A stretch of DNA of 64,000 bases from Ascarosepion bandense (GCA_037127315.1 JBBBDQ010000445.1:635001-699000); one strand, 5' to 3'; shown: positions 11,169 through 20,640, counted from the first letter of the stretch. Numbers and translations are program-made. The notes: a model not told the origin generated them from the sequence alone.

Positions 11169-11205
<37 letters not shown>
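11169..11205. repeat. (TA)n microsatellite
   Basis: Uninterrupted TA repeat. Confidence 0.95.
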
Positions 11206-11210
<5 letters not shown>

Positions 11211-11344
11211 TCAATGGTCTGAATGAGAACATGTATGAGAACATGTAAGTAAACTTACACTGTCAAAATTAATCCTGACATATGACATCTAAATATGTAT
11301 TGAGTTTTCCTCTCAATATTTTATAATGCTCTGGACAATATCCA

Positions 11345-11650
11345 TTGAGCTTCTTTTTTTTTTATTATTATTATAATATTGTCACCCCAAGCAAGGCATT
11401 TTACTGCCACTGATGTGCAGGAGGTTACATAAGAGGAAAGTTATGAGAAAGAGTGACAGGTTACAGGGGGTGTCAGGAAGAGAGTAAGAGAAAGATGAGA
11501 ATACTGATGAGAGTAGAGTATCGCCCCAAGCAAGGCATTTTAGTGCCACAGTGGACGAAGAAAGGAGCACAAGAGAGAGAAGATGCAAGTTAGTGAGACA
11601 GGAGATGACTATTGACTTTACATTTAAATTCTTGAAGATTGTAGCTCTAT
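11345..11650 (-). mobile_element. LINE 3' UTR fragment with internal duplication
   Basis: The T-run and tcaccccaagcaaggcattt mark the 3' end of the Jockey-type LINE on the minus strand. The block ccaagcaaggcatttta occurs twice (~11383 and ~11524), so about 140 bp of the 3' end is duplicated in tandem. Confidence 0.72.
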
Positions 11651-11714
11651 TTTTATCTAATAATTTATTTTAATTGGATAAAATCTTTTGGATTTACAGG
11701 TCTGTCATTCTCTC

Positions 11715-11815
11715 AAGTTTTGATCCCAGCCAGAAGCAAGTGGATATGTCTAGCCACACTGATGAGCTATGATACAGCGAAACGGGCTTGTATGTGGATG
11801 ACTAATATATTATGC
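11715..11815 (+). mobile_element. tRNA-like SINE with hammerhead core, copy 1 (5'-truncated)
   Basis: It begins in the B-box region (gttttgatcccagcc) and continues gaagcaagtggatatgtcta into a hammerhead-like core, then TA-rich DNA. The same order, with a complete tRNA-like head, is seen in copy 2 at 11979-12120. The family is not one I can name. Confidence 0.65.
11751..11800 (+). ncRNA. Candidate type I hammerhead ribozyme
   Basis: CTGATGA (11759-11765), stem II GCT/AGC, GAAAC (11779-11783) and a GTA cleavage triplet (11790-11792) occur in the canonical order. Stem I is formed by CCACA (11754-11758) with TGTGG (11793-11797). Stem III is very short: the A15.1-U16.1 and C-G pairs plus possible G-U pairs. 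Such minimal type I forms are known from retroelement hammerheads. All invariant core bases I can check are present. Self-cleavage is inferred, not shown. Confidence 0.7.
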
Positions 11816-11978
11816 TTTCATTATGATTGAGCTCTCTGGAGAAGAAAATTTTAAAAACAGTTTCCACTTCAACTATAATGCGTGACTCTTCAGAAATGAA
11901 TGGAGTTCTCTCGGTGACTGGCATCTGTATACACCGCTTACATACAAGACGTTAAAATTTCCCTTCTCTGACCCCATG

Positions 11979-12115
11979 CGCCGATGGCTTAGGGAGTAGA
12001 GACTCCGACTGACACCAAATCGGTCGAGTTTCGATCCCAGCCAGAAGCAAGTGGATATGTCTAGCCACACTGTTGAGCTGTGATACAGTGAAATGGGCTT
12101 GTATGTGGATGACTA

Positions 12116-12120
<5 letters not shown>
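11979..12120 (+). mobile_element. tRNA-like SINE with decayed hammerhead, copy 2
   Basis: A tRNA-like head (11979-12044) has an A-box-like gatggcttagggagtag and a B-box-like gagtttcgatccc. After a short spacer comes the same ribozyme region as copy 1, with core changes (CTGTTGA for CTGATGA, GTGAAAT for GCGAAAC) that should abolish cleavage. It runs into a (TA)n(CA)n tract (12116-12150). Confidence 0.68.
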
Positions 12121-12148
<28 letters not shown>

Positions 12149-12151
<3 letters not shown>

Positions 12152-12213
12152 GCTGTATAGCCCAGTGAAACAGACACACAAACATCTTGCCTATATATAT
12201 ATATATATATATA
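12149..12213 (-). mobile_element. Helitron-like short element or terminus
   Basis: On the minus strand it ends GGGCTATACAGCTAG followed by T, closely resembling the Helitron 3' end at 5450. It starts in a TA tract followed by GGCAAGATGTTTGTGTG. A sibling of this piece lies at 22863-22905. Confidence 0.5.
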
Positions 12214-12219
12214 GGAATC

Positions 12220-12487
12220 AATTTTCTGCACTATTGTAAGAACTGCAGCCTTGAAACTTCTGAATATCATTTCTTATGTCTGTCTATAAGTGTATCAAAT
12301 TTGATTAAAATCGAACCACTCCTATAACCCAATTTTTTCGATTATCGATATTTATCGGGGGTACCTCAACACAAAACCTAGCTAAGAACACTCGCAGACG
12401 CTTATAGTACAACTGTGTAAATTTTCAAGAAAATCGGTTCATCCGTTTTGGAGTCTATATGTAATGGACACACACAGACAAAGTTCC

Positions 12488-12528
<41 letters not shown>
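12220..12528 (-). mobile_element. Helitron 5' portion
   Basis: Minus-strand copy of the 5' half of the 4964-5450 Helitron (aaccgattttcttgaaaatt region, ACCTAGCTAAGAACACTCGC on the plus strand). Its 5' end is expanded into a (TA)n tract at 12491-12528. It stops at ttttctgcactattgtaag, the same point as the copies at 22.9 and 57.3 kb. Confidence 0.75.
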
Positions 12529-12531
<3 letters not shown>

Positions 12532-12612
12532 TTATTTTAGTTGAATATATGGATTGTAACTTGACAAGATAGAAGAACAGAAAAGAACAGACAGAACTGT
12601 ATTGCAATAGAG

Positions 12613-12905
12613 GATGCGCATCGTAATGCAGTGGATATTGGCTCAGAAGAATAAAAAAAAGCCATGTTTGAATTCTAGTCAAATTTGTTGCATTCACTTA
12701 TGCACAAATACTCTTGGAAAAGTATTAATCAGTCTCTTCTCCCTCCATTTATGGGTTAAATAACAGGACAGATTGGGTACTATAGCCTTGGATGGAAACA
12801 AGCCAACCACAGAAAGTACTGGCAACCTACTGCGAGAAAATCTTCTGGTCGGTCAGTCATGTCATTGAGACATGATCGCCCACGTATGGAATTTAATTGA
12901 CTGCT
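12613..12905 (+). mobile_element. tRNA-derived SINE, plus strand
   Basis: The head reads tcgtaatgcagtggatatt (A-box) and tttgaattctagtc (B-box region). The body follows with gggttaaataacaggacag and ends near catgatcgcccacg. It is of the same family as 9603-9910. No clear target duplication was found. Confidence 0.78.
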
Positions 12906-13049
12906 CTCAATCTAACGTTTTATTTTTATATAAGCTTCTTCAGAGATGGAGAGAAAAATTGAAAAAATAAATAAATAAATAAATAAAGACAGTATACTGA
13001 TATGTTTGGTTGGTTGTTTTGTTTTTGTATACATAGGGGAAGCTACCAT

Positions 13050-13285
13050 TTGATCTAGCAATGTCTTAGACTGCTCGACCACGGAATGACCTCCAGTTTA
13101 AACAGTCTAAAATGTGTCATTTGGCAGGTTCGAATCCTGCCGAATAACACACATTTTCGTAATAAAAAAATTTATCGTAAATAATAAGGCCAGTAGATAT
13201 AAATATTTAATACTGTTTCATTAAAAACAGAGTATCTACTTAAATATGAGTATCAATCAAAAATAATGTTCAAACAAATCATTTC
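13050..13285. mobile_element. tRNA-foldback element, rearranged copy
   Basis: It carries the 5' part of the class II tRNA-like unit (gaccacggaatgacctcc, minus strand). A plus-strand T-arm follows (ggcaggttcgaatcctgcc), and then the right-hand arm as at 17456-17807 (tcgtaaataataaggccag to aataatgttcaaac). The left arm is missing. Confidence 0.6.
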
Positions 13286-13294
13286 AAATCATTT

Positions 13295-13544
13295 GATTAA
13301 TACCTTTCCCAAGGGTGCCAGTGCTTAAGTGAATGTAGGGTATTCAACCGGAATTCGAACTCGGCTCACAGATTTCTCTTTCTGAGCCGATATCCACTGC
13401 ACCACAACACATATCCGTCACTAAAATCTTACAGCACCTGGTATTCCCAAGCGGTCACCCATCTATGTACTGACCAGGCTCAATGTTGCTTAACTTCGGT
13501 GATCGAGCGAGAACTGGTGTATTCAACGTGATAGGCCATAAGCC
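13295..13544 (-). mobile_element. 5S rRNA + tRNA composite SINE, copy B
   Basis: On the minus strand a 117-bp 5S-like module (13428-13544) comes first and holds the internal promoter block GAAGTTAAGCAAC and GATGGGTGACCGCTTGGGAA. A short linker then joins it to the tRNA-like head (GGTGCAGTGGATATCGGCTC) and the SINE body up to CTTGGGAAAGGTATTAATC. The same junction occurs at 41341-41596. Confidence 0.82.
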
Positions 13545-14075
13545 CATATATAATATAATATGTTATTTGGGGGTTAGTTTTTATTGAGCAAGTTTTGGAG
13601 TTTTCCATTTCTATAAAATATCAATTTTAAATATTTTTGAAGAATTATGGTGCTGTGACGTATATTACTCTTGTTGTTCCATTCTGGTTGGGAGACCAAT
13701 CCTGAGGAGTTTTGTCCCCCTGTCACCGTTTATGATAACAGTTGCTTGATAACAATCAAGTAACACCTGTTCATGTCGAGCCTTACCAAGGGAGGAGTTA
13801 TTTACTTTAGACTTAACCATCTTCACGCCATTAGGGTTTATAAATTATTTGTACATATCCATGATTGCCTTCTCCATGGTGTTTTATTGAGCACACACTA
13901 CCTCTCATTAGCTGGCCATTGATTCTTGAAGAGTTCTTTTGCAGGTTTAATTTTTCATCCTACTGAGTTGCTAACATCCGACCTCACTCAAAAGTGGAGG
14001 TAGTCAGTTTAGTCTCTGATAGTCCAACAAAGAATATATACATACACACAGATATATATATATAGAGAGAGAGAG

Positions 14076-14078
<3 letters not shown>
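13545..14078. other. No gene recognised
   Basis: Moderate-complexity sequence with no ORF or recognised repeat. Confidence 0.45.

Positions 14079-14079
<1 letters not shown>

Positions 14080-14130
<51 letters not shown>
14080..14130. repeat. (TG)n microsatellite
   Basis: Long TG tract preceded by TA and GA runs (14034-14079). Confidence 0.95.
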
Positions 14131-14131
<1 letters not shown>

Positions 14132-14132
14132 T

Positions 14133-14434
14133 TAGGCATCAAATTTTCTTTTAAATGAGCTGTAATGATAAATGTTATTCATTTCTCAATGTTTCCAAGT
14201 ACTTTCAATCTTCTTCCGAGATCATCTTCAGGGGGGTGAGTTGGGTAACAAAAAATATTACAGCGTTCCGATTCTGGAGTAATTACCTGCTATTCTTGGA
14301 GTTTAATTATATTTTGGTATTGTGTCTCAATCTGAAGATGATCTCAGAAGACAAAGTACTTGAGAACATTGAGAAATGTATAACATCTGTCAACATTACA
14401 GCTCATTTAAAATAAAATTTGCTGCCTAAATACA
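14133..14434. repeat. Inverted pair of Penelope-like terminal sequences
   Basis: The left arm (14133-14233) and right arm (14328-14434) are reverse complements: aaatgagctgtaatg pairs with cattacagctcattt, and gatcatcttcagg with ctgaagatgatctcag. A third copy of the terminal block is at 15830-15905. Inverted and partial terminal repeats are typical of Penelope-like elements, and coding fragments of that class follow directly. Confidence 0.7.
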
Positions 14435-14880
14435 CAAATTTTAAATTATATAATCAAGCAGCTCAACATAACATTACCTGGCAATTTAAACGTAGCCTTG
14501 TGAAAAGGCAGATTAAAGTAACTAATGATAACCCAACGACTCTCAACAAACAGAAACAAGAAATACATATTAAAAAGAACTACCAACTCTGAACAACTTA
14601 AATTCTAAATAGACTAAAAGAATTTACTAACAGATCGAAATGTTAAAAATTCAAAGAAAACTCAATGCATTATATAAACGAACTATATAACTATGAAAGA
14701 TTTATAAACATTTTTGATTATGAATTAACTGACAGCCAAAAGAAACTACTTAACCTCGGATCTAACTGCAATATATACAAAAAATATAATGGACTACGTC
14801 AAAAAGTTGAGATTGAGACACTATCAAAAACTCCAACAACAGTAGCTAATTACTACAGAACCAGAACTCCGTGATCTACC
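14435..14880 (+). pseudogene. Penelope-like element N-terminal ORF fragment, copy 1
   Basis: The 69-codon frame at 14665-14874 includes ELTDSQKKLLNLGSNC and LRQKVEIETL. This resembles the region before the reverse transcriptase of Penelope-like elements, where a Leu/Gly-containing LLxLGxN motif precedes a basic stretch. Upstream frames are broken by stops and no RT or GIY-YIG domain is linked to it. A second, independently decayed copy lies at 15415-15830. The family call is moderate. Confidence 0.6.
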
Positions 14881-14885
14881 TAAGG

Positions 14886-14889
<4 letters not shown>

Positions 14890-14934
<45 letters not shown>
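14890..14934. repeat. A45 homopolymer
   Basis: About 45 consecutive A residues, followed by two aaatgaac copies. Confidence 0.95.
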
Positions 14935-14936
<2 letters not shown>

Positions 14937-15355
14937 AACAAAATGAACAAAATATAAATTTAAAGGCTCATCAAACAATGTGTAGCATAGGCAAGTTATA
15001 AAAAAAAAATAAACTCTGCCCCTTTTGATAACCCAAATATTTAAATCTCCATGGTTAAATATTTATAAATCTTGATTTTACAACTTTGACACACCTAAAT
15101 GCATTTCCTCCAAATATCAATCCCTAATTTTATAAATATCCAGAAATCCATCTTATATTTTCAAAAATAAATCATTTTCACCATTTATTTTGACATATCA
15201 CCTGAAGAGGAACATTTTTGTGTAGTGATACTATGCTTTTATAAACTATTGTAATAACAAACTTACAATATTAAGCTCTACTCTGTATCAAGCACTCTTT
15301 ATAAAAGTAAATACTTGAACAGTGGCTTTTTAATCTACTGTCTTTCACTTTTTTG

Positions 15356-15357
<2 letters not shown>

Positions 15358-15406
<49 letters not shown>
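15358..15406. repeat. (TA)n microsatellite
   Basis: Uninterrupted TA repeat separating the two Penelope-like copies. Confidence 0.95.
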
Positions 15407-15409
<3 letters not shown>

Positions 15410-15414
15410 CATTT

Positions 15415-15905
15415 CAGATTAAATGAATTGCAAACAATGTTTGCTTATTTTTAATAAAATCTCAAATGTAAACAAAAAATACGTAACTTATTAAAAAGAA
15501 CTATCAACTCTGAACAACTTAAACAAATTCTAAATAGATTAAAAGAAATTAACAGATCAGAATGTAAACATAGGTTAAAAATTAAAAAAACTCAATACAT
15601 CATATAAATGAACTATATAACATTTATAAACATTTCTGATTATGAATTAACTGACAGCCAAAAAGAACTACTTAATCTCAGACCTAACTGCCATATATAC
15701 AAAAAAATATAATGGTCTACGTCAAAAAGTTGAGATTGAGACACTATAGCAAAATATAATTAAACTCCAAGAACAGCAGCTAATTACTACAGAATCAGAA
15801 CTGTAATATTTTTGTTACCACAACTCACACTCCTGAAGATGATCTCAGAAGGAGATTGAAAGTGCTTGGGAAAATCGAGAAATGAATAATAACATCTGTC
15901 AACAT
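15415..15905 (+). pseudogene. Penelope-like element fragment, copy 2, with terminus
   Basis: It repeats the 14435-14880 block (ttaactgacagccaaaa, tacgtcaaaaagttgagatt) with different indels. It runs into the terminal block ctgaagatgatctcagaagg at 15834, and then a CA tract. Together with copy 1 this forms a direct repeat of about 400 bp. Confidence 0.6.
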
Positions 15906-15944
15906 TACAGCTAACACACACACACGGGAAGACTCTCACTGAGA

Positions 15945-17395
15945 GACATTTATTATAAAGTTTAGAGAGAACAGGAGCCAGTTTAAGAGCACACTTAAGG
16001 ACTATTACAGAAATACCATCGGGTCCTCATGCTTTGTGAGGATCCAGATTAGAGAAGATGGTAGAAACCATTGAGAGAGTTATACGCATATCTCTCAACA
16101 GAGACTCACTTCTAAGTGAAAAAAATCAGGCAAGGGTTCTCCAGATGAGTCAAGACTAGAGTTTTAAAGAGAATTTACAAGCAAAACATTGTCTTATCAG
16201 AAGATGTTAACACCTCAAAAAATAGAAGGGAAAAATAGAAAACTGACTATTACTTAATAGTATTACTAATTTTTTTTTTTATCATTTCACTCCAAGCAAG
16301 GCATTTCACTGCCACTATAGCACAGGGGGTTACATAGGGGAAGGTGCTGAGAGAGTGATTAGATATAAGAAATGTCAGAAGGAGGGTGATAGACGAGTAA
16401 GGAGGTACATAGGAAGGGTGTTTAAGAGAATGGGTGCGAGTTAGTGTGTTAGGAGGTGTCTATTGACCTTACATTTAAACTCCTGGAGATTATAGCTGTT
16501 GAGAAAGCAAGTATGTGGAAGGGAATTCCACAGGTCGGAAGTGCGAGAAAAGAAGCTGTTGGGGTAGAAATTGCAGTTATATTTTATCGGTTTCACTGTA
16601 AAAGGGTGGGACCTAGTTGATAATCTAGTATCTCGTGCAAATTCATACCTAGGGAGCACCAGTGATCTAAGTTCAGTCATGAAAGTATTTATAGAAGAGG
16701 TACAGGGAGACCACATCACGCCGGTGAGAGAGTGACTGCAGCCGGTCAGCCAAGTCGATATCGATCACATTACAGATTCTCTGTTGTATTTTGTCAAGAA
16801 CCTCGAGGAGAATAGCTAGCAGGAGCACCCGACCAGATGTGGCAGCAGTATTCAATAACCATGAGAGTCAAAGGTGTTAGATGTAATATGTTGCCTCATT
16901 TTCTCAGCAAACAATGACTTAGCTTCTTTGGGAACACATATTACGTGCAACCCTGAAAAGGCATCTGTTGTGCTCAGAACTGTCACACTGGTATAACCAG
17001 AAATAGCGATTCCTGTGTGCTATAGTGGCAGAGTACATTAGTATGAATCAGGAAAAATGAGGTTTCACCTGGTATTTCCAAGAAGGAATAAAAGCATCTA
17101 TGCTGGGTTTGACTGAAGAAGATGACTCAATGTCGCAATTCTCAATAGGAAGGTTAAGGAGCATCTCAAAGAAAATCAATCTCAATCAGCATGCTGGTAA
17201 CAGAAAGCGGTTTTATGAATAGGAGGTTCCTGTCTAAGATGACTGGAATAAAATATTAATAGATACTACTGAATGATCAGATGTGCCAAGACAACATTGT
17301 TACAAAGTTTGATAAGAGGTAAGTGAGGGGGGTAAGGAACAAAGCAAATAAAGAAGCATGTTTCAAAAGAAACAATCAAGGAAATCCATGAATTG
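15945..17395 (-). mobile_element. Older Jockey-type LINE split by a younger LINE
   Basis: 15945-16257 matches the RT N-terminal region (compare 31020-31310), and 16860-17395 matches the linker and endonuclease side (compare 31350-32300). The order is continuous if 16262-16858 is removed. The copy is decayed and has no usable ORF. Confidence 0.75.
16262..16858 (-). mobile_element. Younger 5'-truncated Jockey-type LINE nested in an older copy
   Basis: A T-run at 16270 gives the 3' tail. The 3' UTR and ORF2 C-terminus follow (PRTSDLWNSLPH; 16441-16719), ending at agcagtattcaataacc, where the older LINE resumes. A small in-frame loss removes part of the KYFHGFCSDEL segment. Confidence 0.78.
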
Positions 17396-17399
17396 AGTA

Positions 17400-17403
<4 letters not shown>

Positions 17404-17445
<42 letters not shown>
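17404..17445. repeat. (TA)n(TG)n microsatellite
   Basis: TA tract turning into GTGTGTG immediately left of the tRNA foldback. Confidence 0.95.
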
Positions 17446-17455
17446 AAATGATTTG

Positions 17456-17807
17456 TTTGAACATTATTTTTGATTGATACTCATATTTAAGTAGATACTG
17501 TTTTTAATTAAACAGTATTATATATTTATATCTACTGGCCTGAATTATTTACGATAAATATTTTTATTTTGAAAATGTGTGTCATTCAGCAGGATTCGCA
17601 CCTGCGACCCCTATCCATATAGGGGAAGCTACCATTTGATCTGGCAACATCTTAGACCACTCGACCACGAATGACCTCCAGTCTAAATAATAATGTAATA
17701 AATTTATCGTAAATAATCAGGCCAGTAGATATAAATATATAATACTGTTTAATTAAAAAACAGAGTATCTACTTAAACACAAGTATTGATCAAAAATAAT
17801 GTTCAAA
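17456..17807. mobile_element. Foldback element with ~105-bp inverted arms around a tRNA-like gene
   Basis: The left arm starts TTTGAACATTATTTTTGAT and runs through ATATCTACTGGCCTGA to TTATTTACGATAAAT. The right arm is its reverse complement with about nine differences, ending at 17807. The centre holds a class II tRNA-like sequence at 17581-17675. There is no transposase. Partial copies at 8813 and 13050 show that it is a repeat family. Confidence 0.8.
17581..17675 (-). tRNA. Class II tRNA-like sequence (Leu/Ser type), probable pseudogene
   Basis: On the minus strand a perfect 7-bp acceptor stem GTCATTC/GAATGAC encloses three recognisable elements: an A-box (TGGTCGAGTGGTCTAAG), a long variable arm with stem CCCCTAT/ATAGGGG, and a T-arm GCAGG-TGCGAAT-CCTGC. 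The variable arm places it with Leu or Ser tRNAs. The apparent anticodon loop GATCAAA lacks U33 and would give anticodon TCA, so decoding is doubtful. Confidence 0.65.
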
Positions 17808-17853
17808 TTGTCGGTCGTTTATAACCAAATTTTGTTAATCTTCGTTAATTTCC

Positions 17854-17861
<8 letters not shown>

Positions 17862-17895
<34 letters not shown>
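17862..17895. repeat. (TA)n microsatellite
   Basis: Uninterrupted TA repeat. Confidence 0.95.
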
Positions 17896-17899
<4 letters not shown>

Positions 17900-18400
17900 G
17901 CTGGCCACTCATATTCAAGAATACCTGTCTACCACAGCAATTAGCTAGTCCCCACTGTAGATGCCTGCTCAGGTACACTTGTGGTTTGGCCAACAAACAC
18001 AGAGCCACCTGTGGTTTATACTGCAATTATGCTGAGTGGACCATAGTTCCAGTTTCTGGGAGAAAGTGTATTATCTAATGTGAACAACACTCTGAACAAA
18101 GCCAGGAAGCTCAAACTCTCAGTCACAACGAGTTGTGACTTCGAGCACAACCATCAACGGCTCCTAAAAGAGGGCTGTCTACCCAATTTCACCCACAAAG
18201 CTTTGGTCAACCCATAATATGATTGTCAGGCACCTTCCAAAGTTGATGCACGCTGGAATCACCTCCTCCAGACCGATAAGATCAAGAAGTCAACTTCCTA
18301 ACACGTCGACCAAGGTGAGATTTGAACCCAGACTTCATGGTATGACATTTGGTCGAGTGGTTAGAATGCTCACTTTCTGACCATGAAGCCTGTGTTCGAA
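17896..18400. other. Unclassified segment with tRNA-like inverted halves
   Basis: A 46-codon plus-strand frame (~18060-18220) has ordinary codon composition but no domain I recognise. At the right, ggtgagatttgaacccagac (minus-strand T-arm) is followed by tttggtcgagtggttagaat and gtgttcgaat (plus-strand A- and B-box). That is two tRNA-like halves in opposite orientation, as in the foldback family. Confidence 0.4.
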
Positions 18401-18419
18401 TATATATATATATAATGCT

Positions 18420-18560
18420 GGTTGGTTGTTTTATTTTTATAGCATATCAACCTCGGCAGGTCATTTAATACCAACTAAATTTTATTTATTGCTGGTAATA
18501 CCTTTTTTTTTTTTTCAACAATTGTTTTTATCTAAGTTTTTGTGTCTAGTAATACTTTTT
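18420..18560 (-). repeat. Fragment of the ~460-520-bp unnamed retroposon
   Basis: The minus strand ends with ggttgatatgc followed by A-rich DNA and a ccaacc tail. It corresponds to the 3' end of the repeat seen whole at 31695-32152 and 49642-50165. Confidence 0.5.
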
Positions 18561-18599
18561 TCTTTTCGAGTATCAAGATTCATTGGGATTTGTTTATTA

Positions 18600-18823
18600 A
18601 GGGCAGGGTCTCCAAGTCCTACCCTGTTATATAACCCATAACTGGAAGGAAGGGACGGGTTAATACCTTTCCCAAGGGTATCAGTGCTTAAGTGAATGTA
18701 GGGTATTCAACTGGAATTTGAACTCAGCTCACCAATTTCTCTTTCTGAGCCGATATCCACTGCACCACAATACAGCACCTAGTATTCCCAAGCAGCCACC
18801 CATCTAAGTACTGACCAGGCTCA
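18600..18823 (-). mobile_element. 5S rRNA + tRNA composite SINE, copy C (5S part truncated)
   Basis: The minus strand begins inside the 5S module (gagcctggtcagtacttag), reaches ctaggtgctgta, and passes directly into ttgtggtgcagtggatatcg and the SINE body through taatacctttcccaagggta (plus strand) and the ataacccataactgg region. It shows the junction independently of copies A and B. Confidence 0.78.
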
Positions 18824-19028
18824 TATATATAATGTAAATTAATAAATATACATATGGGGATACACACATGTATAATAATATTCAGGTGTTAATAAAACAA
18901 TGCTCAATATATTATGAACAGAGATTATATATTTTGTCCTACGTCATTCTTGTTTGTAATATGCACCTAATGATTGCATAACGCATGAAACTTAGAGTTG
19001 TCCCATCAACGTAGGACAATAGATTTAT

Positions 19029-19053
19029 TTGTGTGTGTGTGTGTGTGTGTGTG
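19029..19053. repeat. (TG)n microsatellite
   Basis: TG dinucleotide tract. Confidence 0.95.
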
Positions 19054-19124
19054 AGAAAGAAATAGCTAGAGAGAAAATGAGTGTGGAAAATTTAATAGGG
19101 GGCACAGATCCTCAGCATAAGGAA

Positions 19125-19758
19125 CTGATATTTCCAGTCATCTTCTAGGTGCTGTGTCCTTTCAGGACATAGGCAATCATGGTTTTCCACGTCTTCATAT
19201 CTCTGGTGGCTCTTAGTATGCTTTTTCCTGTTACACCTCACAACCCCCGTTCCGTTATCCACCTGATCAGGCCCCTCATATATGTTATCCGCTGCCTTCC
19301 ACTGTCTCTTTTTCCTTCTATCTGGCCTGTCAGTATCAGGTTCTCCAAGCCCTTTTTTTTCATTGAATGTCCCAGGAACTTCAGTTGTCTCTTCCTGATG
19401 CTCACTATTAATTTTCTTTTCATTGCCATTCTTTCCAACACTGCATCATGGCTCAGGTGCTCGGTCCATGATATCCACAGCATCCTTCTGTAGAACCACA
19501 TTTCCGCTGCAAGTTTTTTTCTCATCTTCGATGATATTGTCCAGCATTCACTGTTGTATTGAAGAACTAACACCTCATAGCAATCCATCTTTGTTTCTAA
19601 TGAAAGTTTCCTGTCTCTTAATACTTTACTCAGCTTCTGGAAAGTGTCCTTTGCCATGCCAATTCACCTTCTGATCTCTGTGTCGCACTTTCGATCTCCT
19701 GTTAAAACACTTCCTAGGTATTTAAATTTTTGTACGTGTTTGATTCTAGTATTCCCCA
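19125..19758 (-). mobile_element. RTE-type LINE ORF2 C-terminus, minus strand
   Basis: The 139-codon minus frame (19238-19657) reads QKLSKVLRDRKLSLETK, LQYNSECWTISSKMRKKL, RKRQLKFLGHS and ITYMRGLIRWITERGL. A neighbouring frame adds FKYLGSVLTGDRKCDTEIRR. The gene is broken by one frameshift near 19640. The 3' end matches 6500-6555. The 5' continuation, instead of following on this strand, is inverted (next feature). Confidence 0.85.
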
Positions 19759-20325
19759 ACTTAAACTGTAGGAAAACTGAATGCATGGTCATCAGCAAAA
19801 AGAGCAACCCAAAATGCCAAATACAGGTGGGGGATATTAAAATCAAGCAAGACCCGGAAAGGAATCTACGAGGCCTAGAGAAGGTAGCTAAAGAAAACAA
19901 AAAGAAAGGACTACATATAAACTACAAGAAAACCGAATGCATGGTCATCAGTAAAAAGAAAAGCCCAGAATGCCTACTACCAGCAGGGGATACTAAAATC
20001 AAGCAAGACACGGAAAGGAATCTACAAGGCCTAGAGAAGGTAGCTAAAGTAAGCAAAAAGAAAAGACTACATATAAACTACAAGAAAACCGAATGCATGG
20101 TCATCAGTAAAAAGAAAAGCCCAGAATGCCTACTACCAGCAGGGGATACTAAAATCAAGCAAGACACGGAAAGGAATCTACAAGGCTTAGAGAAGGTAGC
20201 TAAAGAAAGCAAAAAAGGAAGGACTACATATAAACTACAAGAAAACTGAATGCATGGTCATCAGCAAAAAGAGCAACCCAAAATGCCAAATACAGGTGGG
20301 GGATACTAGAATTTCCAGTCTACAC
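19759..20325 (+). repeat. Inverted RTE segment with 156-bp tandem units
   Basis: On the plus strand ATGCATGGTCATCAG recurs at 19781, 19937, 20093 and 20250. The first two intervals are exactly 156 bp and the last is 157. The unit is 52 codons long and encodes KKTECMVISKK with DTERNLQGLEKVA, so the 201-codon frame through it is an array of RT-derived repeats and not a new protein. The extra base in the last unit breaks the frame. Confidence 0.88.
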
Positions 20326-20439
20326 ACACCAAATACAGATACAGAATCTAGGCAGGAGAAATTTTTTAAGTAATCCTACCATTTTTTTTAATGGGATTAT
20401 TTACATGTTGAGTGCTTGGTACTAGCTAAGACTGGCCAT

Positions 20440-20640
20440 GCCCTGTACAATTTAGCAAACTACCCTGTTCCTTCATATCCCCCAGTCAGATCTAAGTTTC
20501 ACCGAAACATCTTCCCACAAACTGTTGTCTTGTGGAACCGACTCCCAAGAGGTTACTTCACTTATCTTTACAAACCCAGGGTTAACATTATCTTCTCCAC
20601 GTATCTGCATAAGTTGTGCCTCTTACTATGCATATTGGCA
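20440..20640 (+). pseudogene. LINE ORF2 C-terminal fragment
   Basis: The plus frame contains RSKFHRNIFPQTVVLWNRLP and a later SRV-type tail (PRVNIIFSTYLHKL). This is the conserved end of CR1/Jockey-group ORF2 proteins (compare FFPRTSRLWNS at 27.4 kb). It is truncated at both ends and joined directly to a SINE. Confidence 0.65.

Noticed and set aside
19644..20249. 201-codon ORF as a novel repeat protein
   Set aside because: The repeats are RTE reverse-transcriptase segments (KKTECMVISKK) in a 156-bp array, and its first part is antisense to the LINE.
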